In this document: piece by piece, positions 61,329 to 64,000 of the stretch
Numbering within the stretch: position 1 is the first letter of the stretch
Layout of the letters: the number at the start of each line of letters is the position of its first letter
Source: Aquabacterium sp.
GTDB taxonomy: Bacteria; Pseudomonadota; Gammaproteobacteria; Burkholderiales; Burkholderiaceae_C
Reading direction: 5' to 3'
DNA: 64,000 nucleotides
Assembly (NCBI GenBank): GCA_030654395.1
Contig: JAURXM010000040.1
Coordinates: forward strand, 30,217 to 94,216
Made by a program: the position numbers and the translations under genes
Notes under the pieces: generated by a model
Seen by the model: the letters and a program-made list of their open reading frames with translations, nothing else
What the model was told of the DNA's origin: nothing
Databases searched by the model: none

Positions 61329-62819
61329 ATGAAAATGACAGCAGGGCGCCGCGCGCTGGATAAAATTTACAAACGTCGCAACCGATACGAAATACCAGAG
61401 TGGCAGCGGGGCGAGGTTTGGGACACCACAAGAAAGCAACAGTTAATCGATTCGATTCTTAGAGGGTGGAAATTACCTAAGTTTTACCTTCTCAAGCAGC
61501 CTGATGAACAATACGAAGTGGTTGATGGCCAGCAGAGGCTGAGTGCAATATACGAATTCTTTTCCAATGAAATCTCACTACCTGCCGAAGCCAGCCCGCT
61601 ATTTGGTGGGCAGTTTTACAAAGATCTTTCCACAAAATACTCTGACGCATTTGACGATTTTGAAATAGAATTTGATGAAATTGAGGATGCCAGTGAGGAA
61701 GAAATTAAGCTATTCTTCCAAAGGTTGCAACAAGGCCTCCCATTAAGCAGTAGTGAAAAGCTGAATTCAGTGCATAGCAAGCTCAGGGACTTTTGCCGGA
61801 AGTTAACTGAACACAAATTTTTCTCTGAATCCACGCCCATTGCCAATACACGACTCGCCCACTTTGATATAACAACAAAAGTTGCGGCAATCGAAATTGA
61901 GGGGATTGATACATCACTACGTTTCGACGAAATTTCAGAAATTTTTGAGCATCAAAATAATTTCTCAAACACATCTGCTGTAGCAAAGAGAATTAGAAAC
62001 GCCCTAGACTTTCTGTATATGGCATTTCCAACCAGCAATTCAAATCTAAAAAATCGCACAGTTGTTCAATCTGTAATTACGCTAGCATGTAAATTCGCTG
62101 CATCAAAGCAAAAAAAGGGCCTGGAAAATCACTTTGCAGAATTTGTAAATTGGTTTGTTGATGAACTCTCCAAACAAGTGGAGCTTGGTCAAAGGGCGTC
62201 CGATTACGATTTCATCGCATTTCAAAAATCCATCAATGCAAACGTTAAAGCCGGCGCAAATACTAGGCAAGAAATTCTTTTCCGTAAAGCGTTAATGCAC
62301 AGCGTTGAAATGTCGCAAGCATTTAGCGCAGCTGAGGTTTCCACAAGCGGTATGGGTGCTAGGGTGAGTGAGTTGGGGAGCAACATCGCGAATCAAATAA
62401 GCACGATAAATTCAGCTTATGCGGGCGTGCACGGTGAAGACCTCTTTAAAGCCACAAATAAAACCGCAACTGCACTTCAGTTGTTAGGACGTGAAATCTC
62501 TGACAAAACTGGCTACACGCAACTGATAGACAACCTATACTTTATTTTCAGAGAAAGTATCGGGCAGCGCCTCTTAGATCAGATGCCAGCATCGTTTGTT
62601 GATATAAACACATTGAGAACTGATCTCCAGCATGACGTAGATCATGGCGATGCGAGTAAAGTAAGATCAAAACGTCGAAAAATCGGCTCAGTCTTTGAAA
62701 AGTACTCTGGTGCGCACTCCCCTGACGTGCTTGATCCCCTTCGTTTTGTTTTGGTGCAAGTAAACATACTTTCGGCAATAGATCTAGACTTGGTCAACCT
62801 TAAGATCAAAAATGTCTAA
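61329..62819 (+). CDS. DUF262-domain protein, probable accessory/defence gene
   Basis: The product has 496 residues. The N-terminal DUF262 (GmrSD-N, ParB-like) domain is clear: YEIPEWQRGEVWDTTRKQQL, then SILRGWKLPKFYLL and the nucleotide-site motif EVVDGQQRLSAIYEF. The C-terminal ~350 residues are helical and show no DUF1524 HNH motif, so this is not a standard GmrSD nuclease. DUF262 proteins occur often in defence islands and integron cassettes. The gene is visibly AT-richer than its neighbours, suggesting transfer. Its TAA stop (62817-62819) lies inside the attC-like GTCTAAC, as in integron cassettes. The start has AAGGAAAG upstream. Confidence 0.85.
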   Translation: MKMTAGRRALDKIYKRRNRYEIPEWQRGEVWDTTRKQQLIDSILRGWKLPKFYLLKQPDEQYEVVDGQQRLSAIYEFFSNEISLPAEASPLFGGQFYKDLSTKYSDAFDDFEIEFDEIEDASEEEIKLFFQRLQQGLPLSSSEKLNSVHSKLRDFCRKLTEHKFFSESTPIANTRLAHFDITTKVAAIEIEGIDTSLRFDEISEIFEHQNNFSNTSAVAKRIRNALDFLYMAFPTSNSNLKNRTVVQSVITLACKFAASKQKKGLENHFAEFVNWFVDELSKQVELGQRASDYDFIAFQKSINANVKAGANTRQEILFRKALMHSVEMSQAFSAAEVSTSGMGARVSELGSNIANQISTINSAYAGVHGEDLFKATNKTATALQLLGREISDKTGYTQLIDNLYFIFRESIGQRLLDQMPASFVDINTLRTDLQHDVDHGDASKVRSKRRKIGSVFEKYSGAHSPDVLDPLRFVLVQVNILSAIDLDLVNLKIKNV

Positions 62820-62906
62820 CAGGTTGTTCAAGCTGACGCCAACCTTGCGGTTGGTTCCTTCCAGTCGCTGCGCTCCTTGCGGCGCAGTTTAACGAGGGCG
62901 TTCACG
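62814..62906 (+). other. attC-like integron recombination site
   Basis: The segment begins with GTCTAAC (R'' core, consensus RYYYAAC). TTGTTCAAGCTGACGCC and a partly complementary GGCGCAGTTTAAC follow, around a central inverted AACC/GGTT region and CGCTGCGCTCC. It ends GGGCGTTCACG. The pattern matches known attC sites in order and orientation relative to the genes. The right core GTTCACG deviates from GTTRRRY, so the site may be degenerate. Confidence 0.6.
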
Positions 62907-63067
62907 TTGTCGAAAAACTCCGACGGATGTGGGAAATTGAATTACTCGAAAAATCGGACGCATCAGATCGACTCAGAATCGACGATCGGCCTATCGGCAA
63001 CGGTAAAGGCACCCATGAAAATCCTGTTTCGTAAGGTCGTCGAGCTAATTCGACAACCTCGTTAGGT
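62907..63067. other. Short spacer ending in a GTTAGGT core site
   Basis: No supported gene is present. An imperfect hairpin AGGTCGTCGA/TCGACAACCT lies at about 63038-63063. The spacer ends with GTTAGGT (63061-63067), an exact GTTRRRY core as found at the left edge of integron cassettes, 9 bp before the DUF2971 start. It may be a decayed small cassette. Confidence 0.4.
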
Positions 63068-63075
63068 TTCGCATC

Positions 63076-63843
63076 GTGGCTGAAGACTACTTCTATCGCT
63101 ATCGAAGCCTTGCAGGCGAATCGCAGGAATGGGTCCGGCGATCTATTTTGCATTCACAGCATTATTTTTCTGCACCGTTCTCATTCAATGATCCATTTGA
63201 CTGTCGCCCAAATTTCACGCTCAACGGCACGAAAGATCAACTCGTAAAATACTACGAAGGTGTCTTGGCCCGATGTTGCCCGGAGATGAGCCGTCAGGAG
63301 AGGAGAGCTGATGCTCGACGGCGAGTCTCAGATCCAGAGTCAGACCCAACAAGCACAGCCAATTTTGCGAAGTTTCGAGCGATGTATCACGAGCAAGTCA
63401 CCGTGAAAGTTGGTGTCCTATGTATTTCTGAGGTCCCTGATGACCTCCTTATGTGGGCCCACTATGCCGACTCACACAGAGGAATATGCCTTGCGTTGAA
63501 CCGCAATGATCCCTTCTTTGCCATAGCGCATCCAGTTAACTACCAGAAGCTTCGGCCAGAAGTAAACCCACTCTTTGACACTCATGAAGAGATGCTTGAT
63601 AGGTCCATGTTCACAAAATCAGACCATTGGAGCTATGAGAAGGAATGGCGCATCTTGCAGTACAAAAGTGGCGCTGCAACCTATACTTTGCCAACGGAGG
63701 CGCTTGCTGGAATAGTTCTTGGAGCGCAAATTGATCCGGCACATGAACAGCTGATTGTTGAGTGGGCCCTTGCGTCTCCTTCAAAGCCCTGGGTTCGAAA
63801 AGCATCACTCTCAAATACCCAGTTTTCACTTTCCATCGCATAG
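63076..63843 (+). CDS. DUF2971-family protein
   Basis: The product has 255 residues from a GTG start at 63076. DUF2971 motifs are present: YFYRYRSLAGESQEWVRRS, FSAPFSFNDPFDCRPNF, CISEVPDDLLMWAHYADSHR and KEWRILQYK near the C-terminus. The biochemical role of the family is not established; members are frequent in integron cassettes, prophages and defence islands. It follows a GTTAGGT core site by 9 bp, as a cassette gene would. No signal peptide or membrane segment is present. Confidence 0.85.
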   Translation: MAEDYFYRYRSLAGESQEWVRRSILHSQHYFSAPFSFNDPFDCRPNFTLNGTKDQLVKYYEGVLARCCPEMSRQERRADARRRVSDPESDPTSTANFAKFRAMYHEQVTVKVGVLCISEVPDDLLMWAHYADSHRGICLALNRNDPFFAIAHPVNYQKLRPEVNPLFDTHEEMLDRSMFTKSDHWSYEKEWRILQYKSGAATYTLPTEALAGIVLGAQIDPAHEQLIVEWALASPSKPWVRKASLSNTQFSLSIA

Positions 63844-63867
63844 TGCGCAGAAATCACAACTGAGCGG

Positions 63868-63909
63868 TCGGGTGGATAGGTAACAAACAGTCCGGGTGGA
63901 TGGGTTACA
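63868..63909. repeat. Direct repeats at transposon end
   Basis: CGGGTGGATAGGTAACA (63869-63885) and CGGGTGGATGGGTTACA (63893-63909) match at 15 of 17 positions, 24 bp apart. Multiple short terminal repeats are typical of IS21/IS481-type ends. Confidence 0.6.
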
Positions 63910-64000
63910 CCCGTGAGCTAATGCTATCGAATGTTGGCTCGATCGTCATCAGGTTTTCGTGCAGTCTTCCAAGCCTCAATGGACCGAAGTAAACGTCCCA
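63905..64000 (-). CDS. C-terminal end of an integrase-core transposase (IS481/IS21-like), cut by window edge
   Basis: Only the last 31 codons are visible. The minus frame reads WDVYFGPLRLGRLHENLMT, then IEPTFDSISSRV and TAA (63907-63905). The VYFGPLRLGRLxE pattern matches the beta-barrel C-terminus of rve-type transposases. The stop lies within the terminal repeats. Whether the element is intact cannot be told from this window. Confidence 0.6.
   Translation of the reverse strand, partial: WDVYFGPLRLGRLHENLMTIEPTFDSISSRV

Overview
The window looks like part of the chromosome of a betaproteobacterium of the order Burkholderiales, most likely Comamonadaceae (Limnohabitans/Rhodoferax-like). This is inferred from the high-GC coding style, the folD-prlC block next to a PAS-kinase/FixJ-type regulator pair that diverges from aceE-aceF-lpdA, the LeuA2-type isopropylmalate synthase, and the familiar protein sequences. 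No rRNA, tRNA or CRISPR array was seen.

Layout. (1) 1-1602: two overlapping plus-strand genes, an unrecognised partial protein and a periplasmic solute-binding-like protein. (2) 1577-6408: a minus-strand run folD, prlC, a DUF4124/glutaredoxin-like protein and a flavoprotein. (3) 6549-9802: a two-component system closed by a clear terminator. (4) 9946-15776: pyruvate dehydrogenase complex genes aceE, aceF, lpdA, divergent from the two-component system. (5) 15789-18012: an insertion graveyard holding a dnaE2 3' fragment, an IS30 fragment, an ISAs1 fragment with an in-frame stop, and an internally deleted IS5-type element that still has terminal inverted repeats and a CTAA target duplication. 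(6) 18059-51556: the centrepiece, a tightly packed run of five genes. It encodes an 8848-residue LEPR-motif/RTX giant surface protein, a GAF-TM-HlyD protein, a PqqD-M50 peptidase-HlyD membrane protein, a shortened SecA-like ATPase and a periplasmic HlyD-type adaptor. No type I ABC exporter and no TolC-like gene is present. I infer a dedicated, possibly SecA-paralogue-powered export system for the giant protein. (7) 51569-52140: Tn3 and IS1595/ISXO2 transposase remnants, so the giant-protein system has mobile-element debris on both sides. (8) 52256-59343: a PEP-CTERM protein, leuA with a newly read leucine-rich leader peptide and attenuator, ribA, a cation diffusion facilitator, and two tandem diguanylate cyclases. 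(9) 59696-64000: a branched-chain amino-acid-type binding protein with a strong terminator, then an accessory zone with lower GC. That zone holds a DUF262 protein whose stop codon lies inside an attC-like site, a DUF2971 protein starting just after a GTTAGGT core site, and the C-terminal end of an integrase-type transposase running off the window.

The giant-protein locus would make a very large cell-surface or released repeat protein. The two membrane HlyD proteins, the periplasmic adaptor, the M50 protease and the SecA-like motor would handle energising, membrane passage and possibly processing. The c-di-GMP enzymes and the PEP-CTERM protein elsewhere fit a surface/biofilm lifestyle, but the sequence shows no direct link between them and the giant protein.
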